A stretch of 52,553 bases of DNA, from NCBI RefSeq assembly GCF_003703835.1, contig NZ_RDQR01000019.1, forward strand, positions 1 to 52,553, read 5' to 3'. This DNA comes from Auritidibacter ignavus (lineage in GTDB: Bacteria > Actinomycetota > Actinomycetes > Actinomycetales > Micrococcaceae). Positions 1-8,181 of this stretch are shown piece after piece. Within the stretch, counting starts at the first letter, position 1; each line of letters starts with the position of its first letter. The position numbers and the translations under genes are program-made. The notes below the pieces were generated by a model. That model worked only from the letters and a program-made list of their open reading frames with translations. It made no database searches and was not told the DNA's origin.

Positions 1-127
1 AGGCACGTCGAGGTCTTTCAGATGGCTTGTGTAGGAACTTCCATCATCGGAAGGCCTCGACCTCTATCCAGCTATCGACGCGCCACTTCCCCGAGACCCC
101 CGTCTACACCCTCGATTGTGAAGAGCC
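1..127 (-). mobile_element. Outer end of an ISL3-like insertion sequence (contig terminus, left copy)
   Basis: These 127 bases are the exact reverse complement of the last 127 bases of the window. Read on the minus strand from position 127, the segment begins GGCTCTTCACAATC, which matches the style of ISL3-family terminal inverted repeats (GGCTCTTC start, as in corynebacterial members). No transposase reading frame is contained. The element would continue beyond position 1. The bordering 8 bases (128-135, GGATACAT) differ from the 8 bases next to the right copy, so the two ends do not come from one simple insertion. Family assignment is from memory of ISL3 ends, not from a search. Confidence 0.65.
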
Positions 128-228
128 GGATACATCCCGGCTTCTGAACATGAGGGTGAACCGACCGACGACAAGATGCGAAAGCGAATGGGGTCCTTCC
201 TGGACCAGTATCCCGAGATTTAGACCGA

Positions 229-767
229 CTACTTAACACCTTGTTCGATGAGGATTTCACGGAGCTTCGTGCGAGCGCGGTTAATGCGGGATTTGACGGT
301 TTGAATGCCGATTTTTGGTGTGTCGCGATCTCTTCGTAGGTGAGACCACCATATTCGCGCAAGATCAGGGCTTCCCGAAAGTCTTCCCCTAGCTGGGCGA
401 GGCCAGCTCGGACGACCATGACGGTACTGACTTTCTCGTCGGCAGTGGGGCTAGTATCGGCCTGCGTCATCCCGATCTCGTCGTCGAGGACATCGCGTCG
501 TGCACGAATAATCTGTAGGGCTGCGTTGGCGGCGATCCGGTATGCCCACGTTGAGAACTTGGCGCGCGGTTCAAATCTGTGCAAATTTCTCCATGCTGAC
601 GTTAGTGCATTCTGCATGGCGTCTTCAGCATCGTGCTGATTGCCAGTGATCGAATAAACCACTGCCCACATACGACGAGAAGCGCCCTCGACCAAGGTGG
701 CGAAGGCGCTTTCGTCCCCGTGTTGAGCACGATGGATGAGATCGAGTTGAGCAGGATCAACAGGCAT
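229..767 (-). pseudogene. ECF-type RNA polymerase sigma factor, frameshifted before region 4 helix-turn-helix
   Basis: Starting at the ATG at 767 the protein reads MPVDPAQLDL and shows sigma region 2 (DAEDAMQNALTSAWRN, then FSTWAYRIAANAAL) and the start of region 4 (ILREYGGLTYEEIA). Just after this, five T's on the plus strand (312-316) put the gene out of frame. With one more A on the coding strand the frame continues as THQKIGIQTVKSRINRAR and ends KLREILIEQGVK at a TAG at 229-231, giving a normal ~180-residue ECF sigma factor. As written, the frame instead runs on with nonsense sequence as far as 72, inside the insertion-sequence end. It could be a real loss of function, a slippage mutation, or a sequence error. 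No zinc-finger anti-sigma gene is recognisable in the 100 bp left before the insertion sequence. Confidence 0.85.
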
Positions 768-778
768 GAAACTGCTTT

Positions 779-1150
779 CTACAGCTGGGGGTCTGAAGCA
801 TCCTCCTCGCACCACAGATCATCACTGTTCGCAATGTCTGCGTTATCGGGACGTGCAGACCCCGGATCGTCATCGACGAGATCGTCGGAATACTCGTCGG
901 TACCGTCAAGGTCATCGTAAACCAGATCTTCGTCTGCGTCTAAGTCCTGCTCCGACACGGCGTCGTTAGGGACCAACTCGCCTTCTGGTTCAGGGGTTTC
1001 GGGGTTGGTGGCAACAGACACCATCTGTTCTAGCTGGGAAGCAGACAGTTCGGGGATGGCTTCAAGATCTCGATAATCCGGCAGGACGTACTCATCGGTC
1101 TCGTCAAATTCATCGGTCAGGTCTGGGATTGCGTGATGACGTGGTGACAT
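779..1150 (-). CDS. Small, very acidic hypothetical protein next to sigma gene
   Basis: The 123-residue product is dominated by Asp and Glu (for example EQDLDADEDLVYDDLDGTDEY) and has no transmembrane segment, no signal peptide and only one cysteine. I do not recognise a family. The start is well supported: AGGAGG lies about nine bases before the ATG at 1150. It ends eleven bases before the sigma factor start and has the same direction, so the two are probably co-transcribed. The location suggests a partner or regulator of the sigma factor, but that is inference from position only; the expected zinc-binding HxxxCxxC motif of an anti-sigma factor is not present. Confidence 0.7.
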   Translation of the reverse strand: MSPRHHAIPDLTDEFDETDEYVLPDYRDLEAIPELSASQLEQMVSVATNPETPEPEGELVPNDAVSEQDLDADEDLVYDDLDGTDEYSDDLVDDDPGSARPDNADIANSDDLWCEEDASDPQL

Positions 1151-1232
1151 CGCTGATGTCCTCCTGAGACTTGAGCATCGCTACTGTGTCAATAGTGCAA
1201 TAACGGCACTGCAGGTTTTGTTCCCGTATGTC

Positions 1233-1487
1233 TTACTGTGATGAAGAGGTCGTGCTAGACGATGACGAGCTCGCCTCGCTCGAAGAAGAAGCTGACGACG
1301 AGTCCGTTGAGCTTCGAGAATCGTTCCGGTAGAAGCCGGACCCTTTGAAACTAACCCCCACGGAGCCGAATTTCTTGCGTAAGACGCCGCCGCACTTGGG
1401 GCAGGCTGTCAGGGAGTCCTCGGAAAAAGACTGGTGAATATCAAAAGCATGAGAGCAGTCTCGACAAACATATGAATACATCGGCAT
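1233..1487 (-). CDS. FmdB-family zinc-ribbon protein (Rv0991c/Ruc-like)
   Basis: The 84-residue protein opens MPMYSYVCRDCSHAFDIHQ and has two CxxC pairs (CRDC near residue 8 and CPKC near residue 29) forming a zinc ribbon, then the FKGSGFYRND segment typical of the FmdB family. The last ~25 residues are almost all Ser with some Ala, Glu and Thr, a disordered tail. In Mycobacterium tuberculosis the homologous gene Rv0991c, next to the 5-FCL gene Rv0992c, is described as a redox-regulated chaperone (Ruc), and the same pair is adjacent here. The chaperone role is transferred from that family member; the zinc ribbon and the disordered tail are seen directly. Confidence 0.85.
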   Translation of the reverse strand: MPMYSYVCRDCSHAFDIHQSFSEDSLTACPKCGGVLRKKFGSVGVSFKGSGFYRNDSRSSTDSSSASSSSEASSSSSSTTSSSQ

Positions 1488-1567
1488 AGTAAGGCACTCC
1501 TGATCCTGGCCCGAATGAAAAAATAACGAGAAGATAACGTCGCTAGTTTACCCGCAGATTTCGCGTC

Positions 1568-2191
1568 TCATTTTTCGTGTCCGGACACGGTCCAATGGAT
1601 TCCAGCGGTGGTGACCGCGCCGTTGACGGGTTGATCGTGGTCATCGGTTGGAATCGGCGAGAAATCCGGGTAATACTCGTGCGAGAACACGGGACTGAGG
1701 GTTACGACAGGCTGATCGAGAGTCTGTGCAAGGTGGGAAAGAACACGGTCATAAAAGCCGCCACCCTGCCCCATGCGGTGGCCGTGAGAGTCCACGGCGA
1801 GCGCTGGAACCTGGATCGCTTCCACCTCGGTGAGAATGTCGTGATCAAAACGCTTGCCAACGGGCTGGCTGAGTCCTTTCAATTCGGTTTCTTCCAGCTC
1901 GACATCGGGAGTCCACACAGCCCACCGCATCGTGTGATCGGCGTAGGGAACCGGGACAATTACCTCGATCCCGCGCTCATGAAGTCCGGTGACGAATTCG
2001 GTGGTATCCGGCTCAGTGCCGTAGCTGATAACCGACGCTACCCGGCTAAACGGTGCTAAACCGGCATCCCGCTGTGCGTCGTACCAGCCCAATAACTGTT
2101 CGCAGATCAGGTGTGACTGTCGCAGACGTTCAGCGTTGCCCAGTGCGACACGGCGTTGTCTCATCAAGGTTCGGAAAGCTCTTTTGTCCAT
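1568..2191 (-). CDS. 5-formyltetrahydrofolate cyclo-ligase
   Basis: This 207-residue enzyme converts 5-formyl-THF to 5,10-methenyl-THF with ATP in cytosolic one-carbon metabolism. The N-terminal MDKRAFRTLMRQRRVAL helix carries the basic residues typical of the family, ISYGTEPDT lies in the middle, and the signature MGQGGGFYDR (phosphate-binding loop) is near residue 150. I chose the ATG at 2191, which has AGGAGG upstream although only about three bases away; a GTG at 2221 would add ten residues. It is the Rv0992c equivalent, downstream of nothing on its strand but upstream of FmdB. In related genomes galU and glp/moeA stand on the other side, and here they do not. Confidence 0.92.
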   Translation of the reverse strand: MDKRAFRTLMRQRRVALGNAERLRQSHLICEQLLGWYDAQRDAGLAPFSRVASVISYGTEPDTTEFVTGLHERGIEVIVPVPYADHTMRWAVWTPDVELEETELKGLSQPVGKRFDHDILTEVEAIQVPALAVDSHGHRMGQGGGFYDRVLSHLAQTLDQPVVTLSPVFSHEYYPDFSPIPTDDHDQPVNGAVTTAGIHWTVSGHEK

Positions 2192-2349
2192 TCTCCTCCT
2201 TAGCTGGCTACTCGACTGCACCTAGCTGTCGTCTCCATTGTCTCACCTTCTCCCAACGTGAACGGCAGCGAGCGTGATCTGCGGACATACTCGTCAGAGC
2301 GCTGACAGCGAGCTGTGTACTGGGGCATTAGGGAGGGCTGTGTTCTACC

Positions 2350-3009
2350 ATGGGGAAGGTGCAGATCTTTGAAGGCGTCTCGGCGCAATGGCCGGTCGCG
2401 TTGCGGTGGCAGAACCTCGTGTTGCGTCCTCTCAAACGACGCGACGGCGCCGAGTGGGATAGCGTCAGAGCTGCGAACGCCCAATGGCTTCAGCCGTGGG
2501 ATGCTACCCATCCACCGGTATGGGGCGAAGCTGACCGATTGCCGACCTTTGGCCACATGGTGCGGGCGATGAATCGTGACGCCCGCGCGGGGCATTCTTT
2601 TCCCTGGGTGCTCTGTGTTCAACAACCCGGTCAGCACCATGCCCGAGTGGCCGGCCAAGTGGTGGCCGCGCCGGTACAGTGGGGTTCGGTCCGGTCAACC
2701 GCGTTGGGGTATTGGGTCGATCACCGCCTCGCCGGGCGCAATATTGTGCCTACTGCGGTTGCGCTGGCGATCGATTATCTGTTTGATCGGGTGGGATTAC
2801 ACCGGGTGGAGATCAATATCGTTCCGCAGAACATTGCCTCACACCGGGTCGTCGAAAAACTTGGTATGCGGTATGAGGGGTTGCGAAAAAACTATCTGCA
2901 CATCAATGGCATGTGGACCGATCACGATAGTTTTGCCATCACCACGGAAGAGTGGCCGTTAGATGGACTTGTGGCCCAGTTACAGGCGGATTTTCCGCTA
3001 AAGCAGTGA
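2350..3009 (+). CDS. RimJ/RimL-like GNAT N-acetyltransferase
   Basis: The 219-residue protein belongs to the GNAT acetyl-CoA transferases of the RimJ/RimL group, which acetylate protein N-termini or small amines in the cytosol. LGYWVDHRLAGRNIVPTAVA (about 128-147) is the acetyl-CoA loop and RVEINIVPQNIASHRVVEKLG followed by MRYEGLRKNYLHINGMWTDH is the usual C-terminal signature. GGAGGG lies about a dozen bases before the ATG at 2350. It corresponds by gene order to M. tuberculosis Rv0995, which sits between moeA1 and Rv0996; here the upstream neighbour is the divergent cyclo-ligase. The true substrate cannot be read from the sequence. Confidence 0.88.
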   Translation: MGKVQIFEGVSAQWPVALRWQNLVLRPLKRRDGAEWDSVRAANAQWLQPWDATHPPVWGEADRLPTFGHMVRAMNRDARAGHSFPWVLCVQQPGQHHARVAGQVVAAPVQWGSVRSTALGYWVDHRLAGRNIVPTAVALAIDYLFDRVGLHRVEINIVPQNIASHRVVEKLGMRYEGLRKNYLHINGMWTDHDSFAITTEEWPLDGLVAQLQADFPLKQ

Positions 3010-3019
3010 CACACCACCG

Positions 3020-3940
3020 GTGAATCACACCGGTGTGATTCTGGGCGAGTACTCTCAAAGAGTGGACCATCGGATAACCCAGCTCGAGGAATCCCTGTCG
3101 CAGGCGTTGGGATACCTGCCCGAGCTGCAGATTGCAACCTCCGTGGTGGTGGTGCTTGCAGTTCTGGTGTGGATGATCATGATGGGTCGTCGCGAAGACG
3201 TCCGAGTCCGCCGGCCGAAGGTGACCGCCACCGCTCCAAGGAGAATCATGGCAGAACAGACATCAACCCCGACGTTCACGATCCGGTGGGGGAGAACAGC
3301 AATTTTTGCTGTGGCCGTCTTGGCGACCCTGGTCTTCATCGTGACTGCTGTTGCCGGTCTATTTGGTGCCGCTATGTGGGCCTGGGCCTTGCTGTCGTTT
3401 GTGGTCTCCGTGGCGTCCTTGGCCAGTCTGCGCGCCCTGGCGATCCGCGATCAGTACCGTCGGGCCGATGCTCAGCGTCACAGCGAACGGCCTGCCACGA
3501 CGGTGGAAGCCGGATCGTCAGCTGACACCGACACCGAGCACCACGCTGATCGCACACCTGAGAGCTCGGCCAAGGTTGAGCACAACCATCCGGTCTTTGA
3601 TCGTCAAGCACAGGCCGGTGCCGTAGCAGAGCGCACTACTGACGAGCCGGGCCGGTCTGAGGAACAGGACCACACACCGCTGGTTGAGCTCAGGATCAAA
3701 GAAGCCCCGGTGCCGAAAAAGTCAGTCGCCCGCCGGGGTATTCCACGGCCGATGTATCTGGACGCTGCCGAAATCGTTCGCGAACAACCCGAACCGTTGG
3801 CGACCGAGGTTACTCCGCAACCGTCGGCCGATACGCACCTGAAAGACGGCGTTTCCCCGCAGTATCAGGCCAAGGTCACTGCCAAGGCCCACCGCAAACT
3901 CGACCTCGACAAAGTCCTGGATCGGCGCCGGGCGATCTAG
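3020..3940 (+). CDS. GLPR/SepX-like two-segment membrane protein
   Basis: The product (306 residues from the GTG at 3020) has one hydrophobic segment at about 38-56 (ATSVVVVLAVLVWMIMMG), a basic linker, a second pair of membrane helices at about 92-142, and a long polar C-terminal region of ~165 residues rich in His, Glu and Pro. It occupies the position of Rv0996 after the RimJ gene; homologues in Corynebacterium (GLPR) and Streptomyces (SepX) are membrane partners in cell division. The start is uncertain: GTG 3035 and TTG 3107 are alternatives, since the first 35 residues are outside the usual topology. The partner gene glp, usually two genes upstream, is missing in this window. Confidence 0.7.
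   Translation: MNHTGVILGEYSQRVDHRITQLEESLSQALGYLPELQIATSVVVVLAVLVWMIMMGRREDVRVRRPKVTATAPRRIMAEQTSTPTFTIRWGRTAIFAVAVLATLVFIVTAVAGLFGAAMWAWALLSFVVSVASLASLRALAIRDQYRRADAQRHSERPATTVEAGSSADTDTEHHADRTPESSAKVEHNHPVFDRQAQAGAVAERTTDEPGRSEEQDHTPLVELRIKEAPVPKKSVARRGIPRPMYLDAAEIVREQPEPLATEVTPQPSADTHLKDGVSPQYQAKVTAKAHRKLDLDKVLDRRRAI
3022..3041. promoter_or_regulatory. Perfect 20-bp palindrome at the rimJ-GLPR junction
   Basis: GAATCACACCGGTGTGATTC is a perfect 20-base palindrome starting twelve bases after the rimJ-like stop codon and overlapping the earliest possible start of the next gene. It is not followed by a T run, so it looks more like a protein-binding site or an mRNA hairpin than a classical terminator. 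If the next gene starts later, the palindrome is intergenic. Confidence 0.5.
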
Positions 3941-4005
3941 TCTGGCGGGGACATTTGCCGACCACCGCGAACCGATACGGCTGGGATTTGGTAGCCTAAT
4001 CGGCT

Positions 4006-5193
4006 ATGAACAGCCATGACTTGATCGAGCTCTTGCGCGATTATTGTGCGCGTGAGGGGTTTCGTCTCGATCGAGCCGCGGTGATTGACACCCAACGACG
4101 CGGGCCCGAGTTGACCTGGCTGGTCGAAGGCTTTGTGGTGGACGGTGTCCGGGAGCGTCGCCGGTACTGGGGTATCACCACCGAGATCTTGCCGGTGGGT
4201 GTGGCAGAGATGATCACCGCAAACGATGGTACCGAATTGGAGCTCTGGGAGCATCCGGCTGACCCGTTGTTGCCCGGGTTGAAATTGGCCAGTACTCCGG
4301 GTACCGTCCAACAACGTTTCGAACACCTGGGAGAATTACGCAGTCTGCGCATGGTGGCCTACCGTCCGTTGCGGCGCGCGGTGCTACGGGCGGATTTTCA
4401 CCGCGGTCGAGGACAGGACCATAGCTTCTTTCTGAAAGTGTTGCCGGAAGGAGAAGCTCACCAGATCTACCAGAAGCATCTGGTGTGCGCAGAAGCCGGC
4501 GTGCCAGTGGTGCTTCCCGTGGCTGAGCCGTCCCGCGACATCCTGGTCCTGGACGCCGGGTGCGGAATCTCGCTGACCGAACTGGTCAATTCGGGTCGTG
4601 GCGAGGCCTTCAGCCTGTGCGAACTGCGCGCGGTGTTGGAACAACTTCCCGACCAGCTAGTGGATCTGCCCCATCGTGCCTCCTGGGCCGAGCGGGTCAG
4701 TGAATTCGCGGTCGGGGCACAGCATCAGTTCCTCGGTCAGGCGGGCCGGATCGAACAGCTCAGCACCGAAATTCATCGCCGTCTGGATGCCACCGATCCC
4801 GGCCCCCAGGTTGCTGTCCACGGTGACCTCTATGAAGCGCACCTGCTGCTGGACCCCACCACCGGTGCGATCCGATCGATTCTCGACGTGGATGCGGCCG
4901 GACCGGGTCACCACATTGACGATTTGGCCTGCTTGATCGGTCACTTGGCGGTCTCTGAGACGAGCGTGACACTACACCAGCGCTGGCGCCTGGTCGAGAC
5001 GTACTTCGACCAGCTCACACACCCCAACCTTATGGCCCGAACGGCTCCGTTTCGGGATCCGGTCGACGCCTCTGGGTTGGGTGGGCGAGCCGCCGCGGTA
5101 GTACTGAGCCTGTTGTCCACACTGTCCGAGCACGACGTCCAGGCGGCCGAGCAGCGCTTGGAGTTGGCCGAGCGACTCCTTGAGCACTCGTGA
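4006..5193 (+). CDS. APH/choline-kinase-fold phosphotransferase
   Basis: The 395-residue protein has the kinase fold of aminoglycoside and choline phosphotransferases. The Brenner-type catalytic motif VHGDLYEAHLLLD lies near 276-288 and the metal-binding ILDVDAAGPGHHIDDLA near 296-312; the nucleotide-binding lysine is probably in SFFLKVLPEGEA (about 139-150). The N-terminal ~130 residues are an extra domain rich in Arg and Glu. The substrate is unknown; resistance, sugar and maltose kinases share this fold. It is transcribed alone, convergent with the TPR gene, and begins about 65 bases after the GLPR-like gene. The ATG at 4006 follows TAGCCTAATC, which may be a -10 element of its own short-leader promoter. 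Confidence 0.8.
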   Translation: MNSHDLIELLRDYCAREGFRLDRAAVIDTQRRGPELTWLVEGFVVDGVRERRRYWGITTEILPVGVAEMITANDGTELELWEHPADPLLPGLKLASTPGTVQQRFEHLGELRSLRMVAYRPLRRAVLRADFHRGRGQDHSFFLKVLPEGEAHQIYQKHLVCAEAGVPVVLPVAEPSRDILVLDAGCGISLTELVNSGRGEAFSLCELRAVLEQLPDQLVDLPHRASWAERVSEFAVGAQHQFLGQAGRIEQLSTEIHRRLDATDPGPQVAVHGDLYEAHLLLDPTTGAIRSILDVDAAGPGHHIDDLACLIGHLAVSETSVTLHQRWRLVETYFDQLTHPNLMARTAPFRDPVDASGLGGRAAAVVLSLLSTLSEHDVQAAEQRLELAERLLEHS

Positions 5194-5221
5194 GACCAGC
5201 TACTCGATCAAGTTGCTCACG

Positions 5222-7033
5222 CTAGCACGTACTCTCATCACGACGATTCAGCGCCTGGGCTTCCAATTCTTCGACCCGCCGTCGGCTCTGTTGGGCGGCC
5301 ATATTGTCTCCCGTGCGTTCCTGAGCTTCTGCCAAGCCCATCAGTGCAGCAATGCGGGCACCGGTATCCAGCGTCTCGGTCTCGAGCAACTGAGACAATA
5401 GGGTGGCCGCTTCGACCTCGCGATCCTGTTCCAGCAAGACGTGGCCGGCAAAAAGTTCCGCGCGGGCCGCGCCGTCGGGATCGTCGGCCGTGGTGAACAG
5501 ATCGGCAGCGTTCAGCGCGGTGGCTACCGCGCTGACGCCGTTGTGCAACGACCAATACCCGCGGGCCTGAGTGTCCATGTAGTCAGCCTGATACCAAGTG
5601 GCCCCGGTATGCTGGGCAATCTCAATAGCCTCGTTGAGGTGCAGAATGCCCTCATGATCGCCCTGGTCACACATTAAATGACCCAGCGCGTTCAGAGCCT
5701 GCGCCAAGACCATATTGGGTGTAGGCAGTTGACGGGCTACTGTCACGGCGTGCTGGACGGCGGTGCGCGCACGCCGGGGCTCGTCTTCGGTCGAATGCAG
5801 TGCGCCCAGGGCCAAATAAACGTGCACCGCCTCCTGGCGGGCCCCAGTCGATAGCATCAGCTCAATGGCCTGGTGCCAATGCTCGATGGCCTCCTGGGTC
5901 CGGTGTTGACGGCGCAGTGCTTGCCCTAAATCCACCAGCACCTGAGCCTGAGAGGCACGGTCGCCGGAGATCTCGGCTCGCCGGACCAGACCGGTGAGTA
6001 CCTCTTCGGCGTCCTTATACTCCTCCGCCTCTAACAACTGATGCCCCAAGGCAAAGAGCAATCCGCCGGACTCGGGGATTTCGCCTTGCTCGGCTTCGGC
6101 CGCGGCAATCTTCCAGGCAGTGACTGCCGCGGAGGTTTCGCCCAGCTGGGAGGCCATGGCAGCGCACAGCCCCGCTGCCGAGGCAGCGCCAGATCGGGCT
6201 CCGATCCGCACGTAGGTCTCGAGGGCTTGCACGGCGTACTCGGCTGCTAAGGCAGAGTCTTCCCGGTGGTGGGCCACTGCGGCCTGTACCATCCACATTG
6301 CAGCCCGAATCGCGCGGTGGCAACCGGTCGAGAGTAGCTCGCCGGCGGTAGCGGCAGCGGCGCTGAACTGTTCGGTCATCAAATAAACGTGGGCGGCAAA
6401 CATGCGTGCAGTATCGGTCGCGGACCGGGAAACCACCAATCCCTCGTCGCGTCGCCATCGGATGACGTCCAGAGCCTCGGTAATCAACTCCAGGGCTTCC
6501 TCGGTGGCGTGCTCGGAGACCCGAATCGTTGCCAGGGCGATCAAGGCATCGGAGAGGACTGTGTCGTAACGGTGGCGTTGGAGCGCCTCCCGTTCGGTAT
6601 CGACGACACCCTGCAGGACCGTGGCCGAGAACGAATCCGGTTCAGCAAACAATATGGTCCCCAGTTGCTCTTCCAGATCCGCTTGATGGTACTGGCCTAC
6701 CGAACGCAATACCCCGGCACGTGCTGTCACATCTTGTTCGGCCCGCTGGGTCTCACCCAGCGAATGCAGCACGGAGGCTCGAGTGCGATAGGCAGCCAAC
6801 CGTACCTCCGGTCGATCAGACCCCGGGGCGTGCTCGAGCTGAGTCAAGGCCTCCAAACACTGCTCCACTCGCTGGGCGTAGGCGGCTTCTTGAGCTAGGT
6901 CCAACCAGCCACTGGCGGTATCGGCATGGTGGCGCACCAGATGGTGGACACGGCCGTGCAAGATATCGTCGAGTTTTCTGATCATCGAGAGCGGAAGCTT
7001 CCGTCCCGAATCAGACGACGTCGTTTCTGCCAT
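5222..7033 (-). CDS. Large tetratricopeptide-repeat protein
   Basis: The 603-residue protein is built almost entirely of helix-turn-helix pairs with TPR spacing: for example AEYAVQALETYVRIGARSGAA, DAEEVLTGLVRRAEISGDR, QEAIEHWHQAIELMLSTGAR and GILHLNEAIEIAQHTGATWY. I count at least eight plausible repeats between about residues 60 and 590. There is no signal peptide, membrane helix, DNA-binding domain or catalytic motif, so it is probably a cytosolic scaffold or regulator. It is divergent from the lipoprotein gene at 7108 with a 74-bp shared upstream region. No specific partner can be named from the context. Confidence 0.85.
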   Translation of the reverse strand: MAETTSSDSGRKLPLSMIRKLDDILHGRVHHLVRHHADTASGWLDLAQEAAYAQRVEQCLEALTQLEHAPGSDRPEVRLAAYRTRASVLHSLGETQRAEQDVTARAGVLRSVGQYHQADLEEQLGTILFAEPDSFSATVLQGVVDTEREALQRHRYDTVLSDALIALATIRVSEHATEEALELITEALDVIRWRRDEGLVVSRSATDTARMFAAHVYLMTEQFSAAAATAGELLSTGCHRAIRAAMWMVQAAVAHHREDSALAAEYAVQALETYVRIGARSGAASAAGLCAAMASQLGETSAAVTAWKIAAAEAEQGEIPESGGLLFALGHQLLEAEEYKDAEEVLTGLVRRAEISGDRASQAQVLVDLGQALRRQHRTQEAIEHWHQAIELMLSTGARQEAVHVYLALGALHSTEDEPRRARTAVQHAVTVARQLPTPNMVLAQALNALGHLMCDQGDHEGILHLNEAIEIAQHTGATWYQADYMDTQARGYWSLHNGVSAVATALNAADLFTTADDPDGAARAELFAGHVLLEQDREVEAATLLSQLLETETLDTGARIAALMGLAEAQERTGDNMAAQQSRRRVEELEAQALNRRDESTC

Positions 7034-7107
7034 ACTCCCAGTGTAGTAACTGTGGTGAGGTGTTGTGATTCAGCACGTGGTCGGGCGAAACCTTTAGACT
7101 GGTGGGC

Positions 7108-8145
7108 ATGCCCCGTAGCCTCCGCGCGCTGTCGATCACTCTGGTAGCGCTGATGGGCCTGAGCGCCTGTGGCGATCAGAAAGCCGTCGATCCTGATCCT
7201 TCGGTCGCTACCGTCCGCGTGCTTGCCGGCCCGGACCCCCTGGATGAAGCCATGGCCGTGGCCACCGTGGAGTTTCTGAGCACCCGCGGTATTGCCGCTG
7301 AGCGCCATGGGTTGGAATCCAATTCCGGGCAACAACTCGCGGAGGCGCTGGAAGCCGAGAACACCCTGGTCGTGGCCAACTCGGTGGAGCTGGTCGCCGC
7401 TGACGACCCCGAACAGGCCATGAAGGACACGTCCGGAGACGAATCGGTCGACTCGGCGGATCAGATCGTCAATTCCACATCCGCCGATATTCTGTCGACC
7501 TCAGAGGCCACCCTGCGTATCCAGCCGGTGGTTACCCGCGCCACGGCTGCTTACCACGAACTGGAATCAGCCGACGATCTGCACAACTCGGTTGACATCG
7601 ACTCCGCTGTCTCGCCGGCTACCTCCTCGCAGAGCGCTGAGGAGTCTTCCTTGCGGTGTGAGCACCTACAGATGGGAACCGGTGCGCTGACCGATGAGCT
7701 GGTGGAGGTGGTGGCAGCCGAGCTGGAGCCCTGTGATCAGGGGTGGTCGGAATCACCACAGTCCTTTGCGGGATACCAGCAGGAGCTGGCCCGGTTACAG
7801 TCTGAACCAGATGCCCTGACGTGGCTGTACGCGCCCGATCCAGCCATCGCTGACCTGTCTTTTCGGGTGCTGGAAAGCCACGACTACCCGGAAGGTCGGA
7901 TGTTGGTGATCGGTGACCCGGAGTCGATTCAAGCATCGGTGGAAGAACCACTCCATGAGCTCTACCAGGCGGTGAGCGGGGAAGAACTTGCCAACCTGAG
8001 CCGGATGGTGTACCAGGCCCGGCGGCCCGCTGAGGGATTGGACCTCGACGAGGCCTCAGCGGCGCGGTCGTGGTTGTCGTCAGCGGGTTTGCTGGAGGCC
8101 TCCGACATTTTGGACGAACCGTCCGCAGCACCCAGTACTCTCTAA
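7108..8145 (+). CDS. Secreted lipoprotein, possible substrate-binding fold
   Basis: The N-terminus MPRSLRALSITLVALMGLSAC is a lipoprotein signal peptide with lipobox LSAC; the mature protein starts CGDQKAVDPD. The ATG at 7108 is preferred over the GTG two codons earlier. The segment VRVLAGPDPLDEAMAVATVEFLSTRGI followed by LEAENTLVVANS resembles, weakly, the first lobe of OpuAC/ProX-type binding proteins, but no ABC partner genes are adjacent. The rest is strongly acidic (DDPEQAMKDTSGDESVDSAD). It is followed 36 bases later by alaA in the same direction, so it may share that transcript. Function is unknown beyond cell-surface location. Confidence 0.8.
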   Translation: MPRSLRALSITLVALMGLSACGDQKAVDPDPSVATVRVLAGPDPLDEAMAVATVEFLSTRGIAAERHGLESNSGQQLAEALEAENTLVVANSVELVAADDPEQAMKDTSGDESVDSADQIVNSTSADILSTSEATLRIQPVVTRATAAYHELESADDLHNSVDIDSAVSPATSSQSAEESSLRCEHLQMGTGALTDELVEVVAAELEPCDQGWSESPQSFAGYQQELARLQSEPDALTWLYAPDPAIADLSFRVLESHDYPEGRMLVIGDPESIQASVEEPLHELYQAVSGEELANLSRMVYQARRPAEGLDLDEASAARSWLSSAGLLEASDILDEPSAAPSTL

Positions 8146-8181
8146 TCAACACAACCCCTTAGACCCTGGAGGTCGGTCCCG

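Noticed and set aside
1-127. Terminal inverted repeats as telomeres of a linear plasmid or chromosome
   Set aside because: Their edge coincides with an ISL3-type end, no replication or telomere genes are present, and exact 127-base length fits an assembly overlap.
1233-1330. Low-complexity repeat (TCN runs) at the end of the FmdB gene
   Set aside because: It encodes the poly-serine tail in frame; codons vary and there is no regular repeat unit.
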